Shown here piece after piece: positions 20,683 to 32,621 of a DNA stretch of 64,000 nucleotides. The DNA is from Toxoplasma gondii ME49 (lineage: Eukaryota > Apicomplexa > Conoidasida > Eucoccidiorida > Sarcocystidae). The stretch covers positions 257,669 to 321,668 of the forward strand of contig NC_031477.1 of NCBI RefSeq assembly GCF_000006565.2, written 5' to 3'. Below the pieces are notes generated by a model. It was not told the DNA's origin and searched no databases. It saw only the letters and a list, made by a program, of their open reading frames with translations. The stretch's first letter is position 1, and each line of letters begins with the position of its first letter. The position numbers and the translations under genes were made by a program.

Positions 20683-23600
20683 CGCTCTCCAACATCCGCG
20701 TTAGACGGTCTATGGCTCGCTTCAACCTCTTCTCGATCTGTGCGTCCTTCACGTACGCTCTCTGTGCGGAGGCCAGCGTCGCGCCTTCTCGAACTTCGCC
20801 ACAGACGGACTCGGGACCCCGAGTCCCGCAGTAACTTTTTCCTGTCCTTCCTTTGGTACAGAAGGCGGAGACAGCGACTGCGAAGAGCCTTCAGACACAC
20901 AGGCGGAGCAAATGGGCGGCGACGGAGCGCAAAAGACGCGACGCCCCCCTCGGCTGCACACAGCAGAGTCCACGCGCGAAGAGGCAAGACGATCAGACAG
21001 ACCGACGAGGCCACCCTCGCGGGAGTCTCCTCTTTTTTGGAGGCAAATCCTGACTCCGTTTCGAAGACTGCGGTTCAGAGTGGACAGAGAGAGGTGAACG
21101 GCGGGGGCCCTACGGAAGAAGAAAGCCTGCAGAAGAGGACGACGGTCGCTCTATATTCGGACTGAAGAAGAGTCGAGAGAGCGGCGTTCCGAGTCGGGAG
21201 ATTCTCCAGAGACGTTTTTTTGATTTTTCAAATGGAAAGGGTGACGGCGAGGACGAAGAACACTCTATGGCGGCTCCGGTCTTTTTCACGGCGCGACGCA
21301 GGTGTATTTCCACATCCGCGAGGAACTTTCTCACTGACGAAGCGAGACGATTCTACCTTTTTGGTACGGAGACGTCGGGCAGAAAACGGACTCAGAAGGC
21401 CTGAGAACAGGCGAGGTTCTCGTACGTTCACTCGGCCGAAGCCAGTCGCGCGAAACTGCAAACTTCGTGATTCTTCGTTGGAAACTACACACGGCCGAGG
21501 CTCCACAGAAGTCGACGCCAGCTGTGAAGCGAGCGTTGCGCGTTTAGACCCTCCCATGTCAAGAGAGGGCTCTAGACAGGAACGGCTCTTTGCATCTCGA
21601 CGCAGACGTCTTCTCGCAGACACGAAGACGATTGGCCGTCGAAGGTTGAACCTGCAGCAAACAAAGAACGGCAAGTTCCCACATGCACCAACAAATCAAG
21701 CCCGATAAGTATGTAGCACGGACACAGCAGAAACGACACCACCGGCGCCGCCTCGGAAATCATCGCTTGAAGAGGTCCGGGGACAACAGAATCACCCGGT
21801 CTACTACCTTGTAGAAAACGCAGGACAGTCCGTCATGTTTTGCCGAAACGCCATCTCAACAGCCAGTCTACGCATGCTCGTGGCGCTGTGCGCCGGCCTC
21901 TGGACAAGCCTAGTCTCTGACGGGCGTTTCGTTTATTTCTGGCGCGCGAGCTGTCTGAAGGAAACTCATCTCGGCGCGAATTAAAGCGACCTATCTCCAC
22001 GTCACCGGGATGTCAACACACAAAACATAGTGAAAACCTTCAGGGAGAGACTTCAGCTGGGACGAGCAGTAGGCAGGCGCTGTCAGTGGACGCACTTGGA
22101 CAGGAAACCCCCAAGACGGTCGCGAAAAAACGGGGAGGCAAAGGAGGACAACACGGCAGCTCATGTCCCTCGCGTGGAGCACGAGAGCAGACTCAAGCGG
22201 AGAAGGAAGTTGAACGAGACGAGCGGAGAGAGGCGGCTCGTTTCCAAACAAGGCGTAGACACACTCTGTGCATCGGCGACAGGAAAGTTCTCACGACAAA
22301 AGATGCAGAATCACTTCGAAGCAGCTTCAGAAAGGAAGAGACGCAGAGGTGCAAAATGTGAGACTTGACCTGCCCGGTGTCAAGGTGCGAGAAAGTGCAT
22401 GAGGCGAGGTTCACGAAGTGGTGGCGGCTCACTTCACAGAGCGGCAGAAACCGCAGGAAAATTGGACACGAGTCAAAGGCAAGAAAAATCAATGGAAGAG
22501 ATCGCGTCGACAAAGACGAGACAACTTCATTACGCTTCGGGTCGTCCAGCCACACACATATTTTTAAAGGCGGCGCACAGCCGAGAGACAGACACCAACA
22601 ACGAGTTCGTTGAGGCAAGGAATTCCGTCGCGTGGACATGCACCGCAAGAAAAGTTGAGGAAATGCGTTGTTGTCCGCGATACTGTGGAGTGAACAGATG
22701 GAGCACGCACGATGTGCGGTGACGACATCTTTCTCCCCGGCGCGGATTCGAGGAAGCTGAGCGACGCAAGCGCCTAAATGTCTCAAAGTCACGGACTTAC
22801 CAGATACAACAGAGCAAGGCTCCCACGAAGTCGAAGTGAGGCGACAGAAAACGGATGTGAACGATCTCGAAGCTGCCTCCAGTCGCGAACGCGACACTGC
22901 GGCAGGAGACGTCGACCGGGAAAGCATTCACCCTTGAAAGAAAAAAACCTTCATTCTTGGAAGGGGCAGAAAACCGGGACGCGGACACTACTCATTCCCT
23001 CGATCCGCGTAGAAAATGTTTGTTCTCCCTTTTCCTCCACTCTCTGCGGTTTTTCTTTTGGGGCAGATGGAGAGCGAAAGGAGCCTCTCGGGGAAGTGGG
23101 CGTCACGCGTTTTTGGAACGGTAATAAGTCGGGGTACAGGCGACGTTCGCAGCTCCCGAAGGCGGCGAATCACGGGGAAAGGCAGAAAAGGAGGCGTTGG
23201 AGTTCGTTGCCGTGCCGAAAGTCCCAACAACCCGGTCGCCAAACAGACTGAAGGCAGACAGCTCCAGAAAAAGTGTCAGCGCCTGCCGCGCGAGGACGCG
23301 CCGAGAAAATCCAACACACGCCAGAGAGAGGAGGCTGCAGTGCAAAACCAGTCACGAAGTTTTGGCCGCTCAAGCAAAGACACAGAAAAGACCGGCAAAT
23401 CGGATCGCTGAACTCGTGAAAAGACCCCCGTATTCGTCGGGAACAACTCGCGCTCTCTCCTTGCGTCTGTCTGTCCTTGTCTCTACACACTTTTCCTCAA
23501 AACGTGTGCTCTCGGGACCTCTTCCCTGCGCGCACGCAGCGAGCACGTCGAACCACGTGTCCACATTTTCTCTATCCGCATGCAGTTCACGTTTTGCCGT

Positions 23601-24537
23601 CTTTTTTCGGTTGCCCGCTGTGGCCCCCCGTCATCTGGCCGCCAGAACGCGGGAACACCCGGAGAGAAGCACGGAGATCTCCGCAGACGCGACCCCCCCT
23701 CGTTCCCCACCGCGACATCTTCGCGCTACGCATGTTTGCAACCTCCCGAGGCTGTCCGTACTCAAAGAGGAAAACCAGGTGCAACGTTTTCCCTGTGGAG
23801 CCGCGTTTTCCCCTGACAGACCGAAGAGGCGCCGTTCCATCCAAGTTTAGTGGACGAAAAAGACGACCTTCTCGAGCGGAGCGCACGCACACGACCTCCG
23901 GGCAACTCTGCGCCGCCGCTGGGACAGACCGCGCGCTCCGTTTCCACCCTCGGTTTCAAGAGAGATTTCACGAGGAAACCCGCGTGTCTCCGATTCGAGA
24001 GTGGTGCAAGAAGACCACACCGGAAAATCGATGAGAAACTGAGCGCTAGTGGCTATACGAATTGACCGACAGATTCGGTTGAAGGTGACTCGTATAATAT
24101 GCTGAGCTTCAGCCAGCAGCGGTCTCATTTCAAGAAACCATCCAGGAACGCGGAGAGTCTAGCACTACTGATCTTTCTAAAGCCAATCAGAGTTTTTCCC
24201 CTCGTGATTACGAGAGTGACAAAAAACCGTGATTTACAGTCGCTCTAGGCAGACTCCTCCACGGGAGGTCTCTGTCGTTCACTGACAACATCCCGCACTA
24301 CCACGAGAGTCCGATCGCATCCAATTTGCGAAGGAACCGGCTTCCTTTATTTTGATGGGATGTACCGTGTCGAAAACTATGCATCTGGTTCAAGCTCTGG
24401 AGGCGCATGAGGAAGAGGATAGACCAAAGCCTACTGACAAACTCCACCAGCAACCGCTAGGTCTACCTGAAACGTCAGCGACCTGCGTAGACAGCGGTTC
24501 GTTCTGATGCTTATGAGTCGAGCAGCTGGCTTCTGGA
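20683..24537. other. 5' flank of the giant gene, no gene supported
   Basis: About 3.8 kb upstream of the minus-strand nucleotidyltransferase, expected to contain its promoter and 5' UTR. Frames up to 244 codons exist on both strands (for example 22193-22927 minus and 23197-23850 plus). Most begin at non-ATG codons, lie opposite one another and show no domain, so none is called. Confidence 0.55.
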
Positions 24538-24943
24538 TTACAAACTGAAGTCCAGACAAAGTCTGATTCGTAGCACCAGGACTTTGCTGTGGCCACACAA
24601 ACGCCAGAGTTCAAACGAGTCATAGAGACTTGTCTTGTTCTCGACGTAAGTCAGAGTAGCAGGCGGCACCTGCACGGTTTGACGGAATGCCGCTGCATTG
24701 CTTTCCGAAATGAAAAGCTGACGACAGGCTCCTTTCCATAGGTATAAGCACTTCCTATGTTCGTCACGCACCGAGACGGAAAGATTCTTTACAACAGTGT
24801 CTGAATAGAAACTATAGTCAATTTCTGTAGCATTGTACAGAGCCTGGTACGAAGGACAAGGGTTGTCCACAGGCGCGAAGACTGAGAGAGCATCTGTGTC
24901 TGAAGCGGAAGCACAGTTCCGCGAAACCAGATGAAACCCACAA
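24538..24943 (-). CDS. candidate terminal exon, Cys-rich protein of unknown function
   Basis: On the minus strand, an acceptor-like TTCAG at 24948-24944 precedes an open stretch of 134 codons ending in TAA. The reading is protein-like, with varied composition and spaced cysteines: CGFHLVSRNC, NPCPSYQALYN, HRKCLYLWKGACRQLF, WRLCGHS. Potential N-glycosylation sites (NAT, NLS, NKT) would suit an extracytoplasmic domain. The pattern C-x3-W-x3-C resembles Cys-rich domains of secreted apicomplexan proteins, but I do not recognise a family. No confident upstream exon was found, so the gene start is unknown. It could also be a decayed fragment or a chance frame. Confidence 0.3.
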
Positions 24944-27715
24944 CTGAATTTCTACTGAAAATGCCTTCCATAAGGTCTTCGACAAGACAAGGGCACAACG
25001 GCTGGATCCCGCGGCGGGGTTTCACGCAAGAGCTGAAGGGGCACAAACCGGACATTACGAAGGGTCGAATTGCGTTGGTTTTCCAGATATCCGCCCTGGC
25101 GCTCTGCAAATAACTCCGTGTTGTGTCGAGCCAAAATCGATCCTGGAGAACGTGTGTCCACGTTTCCTCGACAGTCCGCTGTCGGCTTGCTGCTCCCGCT
25201 CCTGCCCCAAAAGCGCTTTCTCGTGAGCCGTTGCCAGCAGGATCTTTTACTTCTTTTGTTGTGTTCCTTCCGTTCTTTCTTCGTCAAAGTCATGTTCGCC
25301 TAACCATCTTGCCATAGCCTGGCTGTGAGAACCGGTCTCTTCCCCGCGCTCGCGTCTCCCGCGTGCTTGTCGTTGCCGCATCGCCCGTTGCGCCGCCGGA
25401 ATTTATCTTTGTTCTTGAAACGTTTTCTAGGTTTGTTGTCGCAGGAGCAGTCGTCGAGTCCGCGGCCTTTTTGGCTTTTCTCGCGGCCGTCTTTGTCGTT
25501 TCTTCCTCGCGACCCTCTTGTCTCTCGACAGCGCAAGTCGCTAGCCCGCCACGTTGTCTGGGAGTCGGAGCGTTTCCGCGATAAAAGGCTTTTTTCTCCC
25601 TTTTTTTCCACGAAGGTGACTTCTCCTCGATTTAACTTGTTCTGCATTCGTGAAGCTCCCTCGCGAGCTGTTTTTCGCAGTGTCTCCCTCTGTTCTGAGG
25701 ATTAGTACCAAGCACCGCGGCAACGACCACGCGCAAGGGTGGGTGACCAGGCGAGGCGAGCAGACGAAGACGGGAAAGACGGAGAAAGAGAGAGTGCAAA
25801 AGAAAATGTGACAGAGTACTTAAAGTTCATTTTTTTCTGTGCTCTCCACTTTTTAGCGGTATGTCGTGGAACAAGCGCAGCGCCGAACTCCTGAAAGCCC
25901 AATGAATCGCCTCTCTACGTGAGTCAGGTGTCCGCGCAGGTTTCAAGGATTTGCGTTTGTTCTGGGGCAAGTGGCTTCGTACGAATCATATGCTTTCGTC
26001 CAGGCGAAGTCCTACCTTTTTCTGTACCTCCAATGCCTCAGTTATGACTTCTCCTTTCCCCCTGCGTCCCATGTGCGCGTTCGGGGACCTTTAATGTTCT
26101 ACCCCCGTCGATCGCCAGTTTCTCTGCCTTCGTGTTTGGTCGGTTGCGCCTTTCTCTCACTGGCAGCGCGTTCGTTGCCTATTCATATCCAGCTGCTCCA
26201 CTTTTTTCGTTTCACGCGTGATCTATGGATTACTGCCATCACTCCCCCTGGACACCCGCCTGTCCCTGGAGCCTCCTGTTCTCTTCCGGAGGAAAACAGG
26301 TTTTCTCAGCAGACAAAAACGAGCTTATTGACTTCTTTTTCTCTTGGGTTAATGACTCGGATACCGCTTCTAGGCGACAGACGGGTCGCACTTTCTGTGA
26401 CTGCCACCCTTCGTCCTGCTGTCATTAGAGTTCCCAGTGAGCGCTACCTTTCATGCAATTGGACAAAGCCTCCAATTGCATCGACATGGACGTGCGTGTG
26501 TGCCTGCATCCGTGTGAGTGTTGAAGGTATCTTTTCACATACACAGAGCGCGTTGTGGGAGGAGGCAGTTCTGGACATGTGGATTCCGTTCACTGAGAGA
26601 ACATGGACATTCCTTAAATGTAGAAGGTCGATTCTGTGCGGCTGAGAGCCCGTTACCTCTCCATCAAGTTTTGGACTTCTTCGAAGTCATTTTTCCGTTT
26701 TCCATCCTCAGTTGTTCGAGACATTTCGTCTCTGGGGTGTCCCCTGGTTCCGTCGGGGATCGGACTTGAGATTTTCGGAGTCAACAAGAGCCGGGCAAGA
26801 GACGGAGAGTCTCAGGATATGCGGAGGAGCGCTTCGTTCCAGAACATGTTCATCGCTGGTCTCTTTTATTCACCCGAAGCTGCAAAAGAAGAGCTTTAGG
26901 CGGCCCTTTTGAACCTCGTTTGCTTACTGCGTCGCCGTTGCGGCGACTTACCTTTCGCGTTTCCTATCCCTCCCTCCTTTGTTCCGCTTTTCTGGCTCTC
27001 TCGGCCGTGAGTCGTTTTCCTGTTGCTGATTTGGTCCTTCATGGGCAAATGTGTCAACGGGGAGCATTCTGCATGGACGCGAGTTGTTTCCTGTGCGCAT
27101 ATCGATGCACATATCGGTGCTCTTCCCCTCCAGGCTGAGTGCGACATGTCTTTGCTGCTCAGCAGATTCTTTCGCGTCTCCTCTGCCGGGCCTCGTGCTC
27201 TCTCTTTCTCGCCCGTTGCTCCGTCCCCTCCGTGTTTTCCGTCGTCTTATGATGCCTCAGTTGTCGTGAATGCTTTGCTTCTCTCACGGACTGTGGCGTT
27301 CTGTGCCTGTCCGCTTCGAATCCAAGGTTTCCCCAAGCTGGGATGTTAACTCACTGCAGACTGTGGAAGTGAAGGTGTTCCATGAGGTTCCGCCTTTGTT
27401 CCTGGAGCGACGAGAGTCGAAGCGGTCACTCTTGTTCTTTGGAAAGCATCGGAAGAGCGTTCACTCCGTGATTCTGTGATTCGTGGTGAGTTCACCTTTC
27501 TCCCGCCCTCGCGTGGAGCAGTTCGCATCACTGTGGCTTTGTCCTGTCGCCTTTTTTTCCAAAGAACCGCGTTCCTCCGTTCTGTTGTTTCGGGTGAGAA
27601 CTCGCGGCGGACTGAGCAAACGACAGCGTCCGTCACCTCTGCGTGCCAGGGAACCGCGCCGTCGTCAACACAGCCTTCTTCTCGTCTACACGTTTTCTCT
27701 TTACGCGTCGGGGAC
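24944..27715. other. upstream region of the UBL3-like gene, no gene supported
   Basis: 2.8 kb ahead of the ubiquitin-fold gene. Two short minus-strand frames with real ATG codons (25293 and 25647) encode Lys/Arg-rich, featureless peptides and could be upstream exons of the candidate at 24.5 kb, but no phase-compatible join was found. The plus-strand frames between 25971 and 27475 look non-coding. The promoter and 5' UTR of the 27716 gene should lie here. Confidence 0.5.
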
Positions 27716-28845
27716 ATGAGTGCGTCCAAGGAAGAAATCTGGTTGCGCTTTATCTTCCCCAACCACGATGGAGCAACTGTGGAGGCGACCTACACAGTAA
27801 GGACGCAAACAGAGATCCCAGGAACGAATCCCGTTTACTTGCCTGTGTCACTCTTCACAGCTCTTCCGTGCCTCTCTATGTATATGTATATCCATATATA
27901 TATGTATATATATATATATATATATGTGCATGTGTGTGTATGTTCATATGCGTGTGCGAAGTCAAAGTGACAAGAAGCTTACTGTTGTGTGACACGGGTC
28001 CAGCCGTATGCGAATCTTTATTAGACATGTATAAAAAATAGATTCATCTCTACGCTTGTGTGTGTGTATGTACGCGGCATCTTGCACATGCATGCGGTCG
28101 TATCCGTGCGTCTGTCTAAGTGTATCTGTGCGGGTATCCGCGATGCTTTTTTGCTTCGGTGGATTCGGGAATGCGTGTCTCGCGAGTGCCGATTCTTTCG
28201 TGAAGTTGCAGTTTCTGTGTTTCTTCTCGTTGGCACGAAGAGACTAAAGGCACTCCTGTTTAGTAGGAAATAAAAATCAGCGTTTCTTTCGGCGGACAGG
28301 AGCTGTTAGGCGAGTCTGAGAACGGGAGAAAACCGGCTTCTCTGCCGCTTGCGGGGCGGGGCCGTCCTAGGATCTTGAAATTGTTTTCGGTGTCCTTCAC
28401 AGAAAGACGGATAGCAAGTCGCTTTTTCTGTTTTGCGTTTCCTCCTTGTTTCCTTCCCAAGAGTGCTCGCCATAGAGACAAAATGGCATGACAAGTCTCT
28501 GTTTCCGTGTGCACTTTCTGCTTCTTCTCTTGAAACATGATGATTCCTGCGTCGTTGTCTCGCTGTGTTTCTTTGCAGAAGGGCACAACGGTGCGAGAGG
28601 TAAAGAGCGATGTGCTCCTCCATCGTTGGAAAGACTCTTTTGCCTCTCCGGAACGCGTCGCAAAGTTGCGCATGTTTTATCGGGGGCGAGAGCTGAAAGA
28701 TGCCTGGCAATTGAGAGATTGCCGCTTTCCCCAAGATGCCGACTACCCTGCTGCTTGTCATCTCTTCGTGGTTCTGCGGGGTTCGGAGAAAGCCGCAGAT
28801 CACGCAGGAGCAAAGGCCTCGCGGTGTTTCTGTCAAATATCCTAG
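27716..28845 (+). CDS. UBL3: UBL3/MUB-type membrane-anchored ubiquitin-fold protein with CAAX box
   Basis: Two exons, 27716-27796 and 28579-28845, separated by a 782-bp GT-AG intron in phase 0, give a 115-aa protein; human UBL3 is 117 aa. The N-terminal exon encodes the first beta strands (EEIWLRFIFPNHDGATVEAT). The second continues the ubiquitin fold (KGTTVREVKSDVLLHRW, KLRMFYRGRELKDAWQL, CHLFVVLRG). The chain ends in CFCQIS: the last four residues form a CAAX box (Cys112, final Ser, which favours farnesylation), and a second Cys two residues upstream could be palmitoylated. Human UBL3 ends in an equivalent CCVIL. In other eukaryotes this family anchors E2 enzymes at membranes and helps sort proteins into vesicles. 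No diglycine is present, so it should not be conjugated like ubiquitin. The ATG lies in GGGACATGAG, and exon 1 starts directly with the fold, as in relatives. Confidence 0.88.
27879..27930. repeat. (TA)n-rich microsatellite in UBL3 intron
   Basis: Interrupted TA/TG dinucleotide tract (TATGTATATATATATA...) within the single intron of the UBL3-like gene, followed by a TG-rich tail. Confidence 0.8.
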
Positions 28846-29250
28846 CCGGAGAGACGCGTAGAAACAAGTGAAAAAGCAAACTCAGAACAAGTAGTGGACC
28901 TTTCCGCTCGCCGTGTCTACGTAGAGAGAATCCCCGAGGTGCGGGTGGACTGCAGGTTTCAGCTTGGTGTTTTGACCCTCTTCACCGATATCCCCACGCA
29001 GAAAAACGCGAAAGTTTAGAGAACTGTGTGAAGATAAATGCACATCAAGGATGAGACACTCTTCGTCACGCTGCATCGGCTGCACACGCTGAGTTCCTGA
29101 AAAGCAATCGTGTGGGGAGGATCTGCAGGCCGGTGGAGAGGCGGGAAGAGCATTGGGAAAGACCTTTTCAGGTCTTCACAAGCCTGTGTGTTTAGACACG
29201 CATTTGAGTCCAGTGTACCTCTCGACGGTTGAGGGGGACTCGGCGCCAAG
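28846..29250. other. short intergenic gap
   Basis: Downstream of the UBL3-like stop codon. It holds the presumed 3' UTR and nothing else I can support. Confidence 0.5.
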
Positions 29251-30554
29251 ATGGAATCTTTGGTGGAAGGGGAGGGGGCAGATACGAGTCTCCGACGGGA
29301 ACGGGGCGAGACTCCATGCTCAGGAGAAAAACGCGAGCCGGATTTCCGCGATTGCGTCCGGTCTTGTTCTACCAGCTTCATCAAAATTTTAATTCTTTTG
29401 GTTCGAAAGGTCTGTTCTGTTTTTACGATGGGATGTTCGAGGAAAAGCAACTCACAGGTGGACGTCTTTTCTTTTGAAGTGAGGTGAGAGGGCATGCTTT
29501 GATCGCCGGTTGGAATGCTCCCCCCCCCCTCTCTCTCTCTCTGTCCAAGGTCTGTCAACGCTGCCTTTGAGTCGAAAAAGAGGGAAAGGTTCACAGAAAC
29601 GCAGTTCCTGTTTCTTTGATTTTGGTCTCCCTTTGCACACACACATGAGAGGAACTCATGTCCGCCACAGAGACGCCCAGCAGGCTTTGTGGGTACGGCT
29701 GTGTGTATGCGGGAGAGCAGGCACTCCGGGGGGATGGTGGGCAACGTTCAGCGGTTGTCAATTTCACAGAGGTAGAGCGAGAACAGTTCCGCATTCCCTG
29801 ATTACAGACTCGAGTTCTGTCAAGAACGAGGAACTCACAGAGGCGGCGCAGCCGCCGCCTCGTGCAGGTTGTGAAGCGCGTGACTTCCCGAGTGTGTCAA
29901 GACCATGAGAACTGCGAGGTGTTGGAAGGTGGGCGGGCCGGGGAAAGAGATGTCGATTTTGCCAGATGTCGCTTTTTCCACGCGAGCGGGATGCGGTGGG
30001 TGGCTGCAACAAACGAACGTGGATCCATGTCGGCTTTTGCAGTTGCCTCGTCACTTTCGCGGACGCAGCTGCGCCGCCAAGCTGCAAATGCTAGACTGGA
30101 TCACAGGCGTCACGCGTCCCCACAGCGTCAGAAAATGACGAGGCAGCTGCTTGGAGCATCAGCATCACCGAACTGGGAGTGCCGGTGTTTCCAGGCATAC
30201 ACTTTTTCTTCGACCAGCAAGCACAATGGGAGGCGAACTGGAGCATTGCCGGCCAGTTCCTTCACACGCCTCCGCTGGGGTTGACTACAAGTTGTCGAGC
30301 TCACGCAGCTCCTGGATGCATTTGATTCGCTTGAAGTCGCGGTCAGTCCGGCAGACAGAGGCTTTTCGACTATGTTTGAAGAAGGTTTGTCGCTTTTGCC
30401 GTGTCGTACCTCGAAACGAGGGGAGGGACTGGGAAGGAGCCGGGCAGTGTTCTCCGGTCCTGTCACGGGAACAGATGGATTTTCGAGCTTCCTTGACATG
30501 GATCTGCATGAAAGGAAAGTTGCGGAAGCTCTGTGTGTCGCGTCGGCACCCTAG
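29251..30554 (+). pseudogene. frame-shifting coding-like block, unrecognised gene or decayed gene
   Basis: An ATG at 29251 in a good context (GCGCCAAGATGGAA) opens 29251-29483, followed by a consensus donor (GTGAGA) and an acceptor at 29549. The phase-correct join gives VDVFSFEVRSVNAAFESKK before a stop near 29618. Further plus-strand segments read like protein but lie in successive frames: SRLCGYGCVYAGEQALRGD (about 29660-29797), PRHFRGRSCAAKLQMLDWI (30042-30115), TELGVPVFPGIHFFFDQ (30128-30290) and VVELTQLLDAFDSLEVAV (30295-30554). The last two abut within a few bases, leaving no room for an intron, so a one-base shift is needed; another seems needed near the CCCC run at 30118-30121. This fits a pseudogene, a sequence error or an unrecognised splice pattern. 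It may also be a short 101-aa gene followed by non-coding DNA. I do not recognise the protein. Confidence 0.3.
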
Positions 30555-32074
30555 TTCTTCACGAGCCACCGTGAACTGTGCAAGAGTGGTAAAGATTAAA
30601 GCAAAGCAGCTACCCTTCGTGTTTCGGTGCCTCCGTGCGCTTCAGCCTTTCGGTCTACTCGTGCAGACGGTTCTACGTAAACGCGTTTTTCCGGCTGATT
30701 GTTTCGTGGCGCTGGTCTCTAAATCTGGAGGTTGGCGTAGAGGTAAAAGTGAGGATGTGACAACCACACGGCTGTGCATGCATCTGTTTGCGTAAACGCG
30801 ATGAACACGGAAACGTGAGAGGCGCAGCTGCACTATTGCATACGCCCTTTCGACGATGAAGGCAACAAAGACTTCCCTCGGTCTGACGACACAAAGCCGG
30901 GAGAAAGCGGAGACAAATTCACGGGAAGTTCGTGACCTCCTGCCTCGTTCTGTTTGGAAGATTTTGTGGCTCGTGCTCTTACGGAGCGGGCTGTTCTCCA
31001 CACTCTGTTTTCGCGTCCCAGTGTCCTGCATGCTTTACATCTTTGCATTGTGTTTCACCGACACAGCGGGAGGATTCCTTTTATTGCAGACTTTTCGACT
31101 TTAGGGTCTCTCGCTCTGTCCAAGTCGCAAGACTCCGTTGAGACGACTTCGACAAGGGGTGGCTTTGCAGATTTTCACGCTTTTCTGACAGGTTGCCTTC
31201 TCACCCTCTGGCGTTTGTAAAAGTCGAAGACAGACGCGGAAGTGCTCAGTTGTGACCGAGTTTCTTTAGTGAACCTGCCGCCGGTTAAAGTGTGTCGAGG
31301 AACACTGACAGGAAGCAGAAAAACGAAAGTTTCTTAGAGAAAGTCCGTGATACTTTCGGAGATAAAGGATGTTCAGGGACCAGTGCAATTAGGAGACCGA
31401 AGTCGTACGCTGAATTCAGAAATAGAGCGTTGGGCGCTCGGAAGACGCACCCTTTTCCACGCCGCTGTTCCCGGTGTGTGGAGCTACGCGACACGACGTT
31501 TCTTTTTACGAGAGATATTTGTGCATCTCAGGGTCGGTCTAATCTCCCGTTGTACTGTATAGATCAAATGGCTTCACAAACAAAAGAAGACGACTCGTCG
31601 GACGGCTGGAGCAGGAGTATTTGTCATCTTTGTATGGGGAATGGCACAGAAAGAGGTCTGTCTGAAAGATGTGTTTGCCTCGATCGTGGATCCTTTAGAA
31701 AGGAACTTTTTCTTCAGTCACAAAGTCGAGTTCTTCTAACCCAGAAAAACCACTGACCGAAAGGCATGCGCTCGAAGCGATTACCCAGGTTGCCCCTTCT
31801 CCCCTCCTGTGTACCGGTTGTTTTGGCCGTCTTGAAAATGCATAACCGGTCTGCAGGCGATTTCCACTGGTTCATGAGCGCAGAGAAAATCACTCGTTCG
31901 TGCTGAAAGCCCAGATGGTGTACCGGCAGTCCTGCTCTTTACAATCACTCTTTAAAAAAATGCTGTAGAGAGTCGCTCGAACGCCCTACCCAGTCGCCCA
32001 CAAGTAGGCACGACAAGAGAACTGAAGACCCGCATGGGTCCTACGAAAGTACCAATTTCCCCATTGCTTCGTGA
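30555..32074. other. convergent intergenic region, no gene supported
   Basis: 1.5 kb between the coding-like plus-strand block and the 3' end of DRC1. A 154-codon plus-strand frame at 31292-31756 begins at GTG and shows no motif. The region probably carries the 3' UTR of DRC1. Confidence 0.5.
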
Positions 32075-32581
32075 CTATTTCTTTTTGTGGGGGGCGATGG
32101 AGTTCTCGACGCACGCAAGAGGCGGCACTTGGAGTTCGGTGTTGATGGGCGCTTGACTGAAAGCCAGGAGCTGACGAGAAAGAGAATCGTGGAGTTTTTC
32201 AGCTGCGAGTGTCGCGGCCAGAGTTTCGCTTCGCCCAACGAGGAGCCTGTGGTAGCGCTGCAAGCCTTCGTCGAGAGCCTGAGGAGACCGGAAACCAATC
32301 ACAATTACTCTCATGCTGCATTGACATAGACTAGCCGCTGAGGCGCACCATAATACATTTACCTGCAGCAGGTGCAGTAGCCAAGAATGCAAGCAACTAC
32401 TCAAATACGGGGAAGAACGTGCATGCATATGGATGAATTTTAGACTACCGGTTAGGGCAAGACGAACGACAGGCACCAAACAGGAGGTTTTCCGTGTGAA
32501 AATGTGACAGACACAGCCACGCATACATTGGGAGTTATTCCTGTTGTGATTCAATCTCTTCCAATACACAAATGCCATCCA

Positions 32582-32621
<40 letters not shown>

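Noticed and set aside
22193..22927. 244-codon minus-strand frame upstream of the giant gene
   Set aside because: No recognisable motif or splice context; likely 5' UTR or chance frame.
29016..29744. 242-codon minus-strand frame opposite the coding-like block
   Set aside because: No motif, and the plus strand has an ATG in good context with a consensus donor and acceptor.
31292..31756. 154-codon plus-strand frame
   Set aside because: Non-ATG start, no domain, located in the convergent intergenic region.
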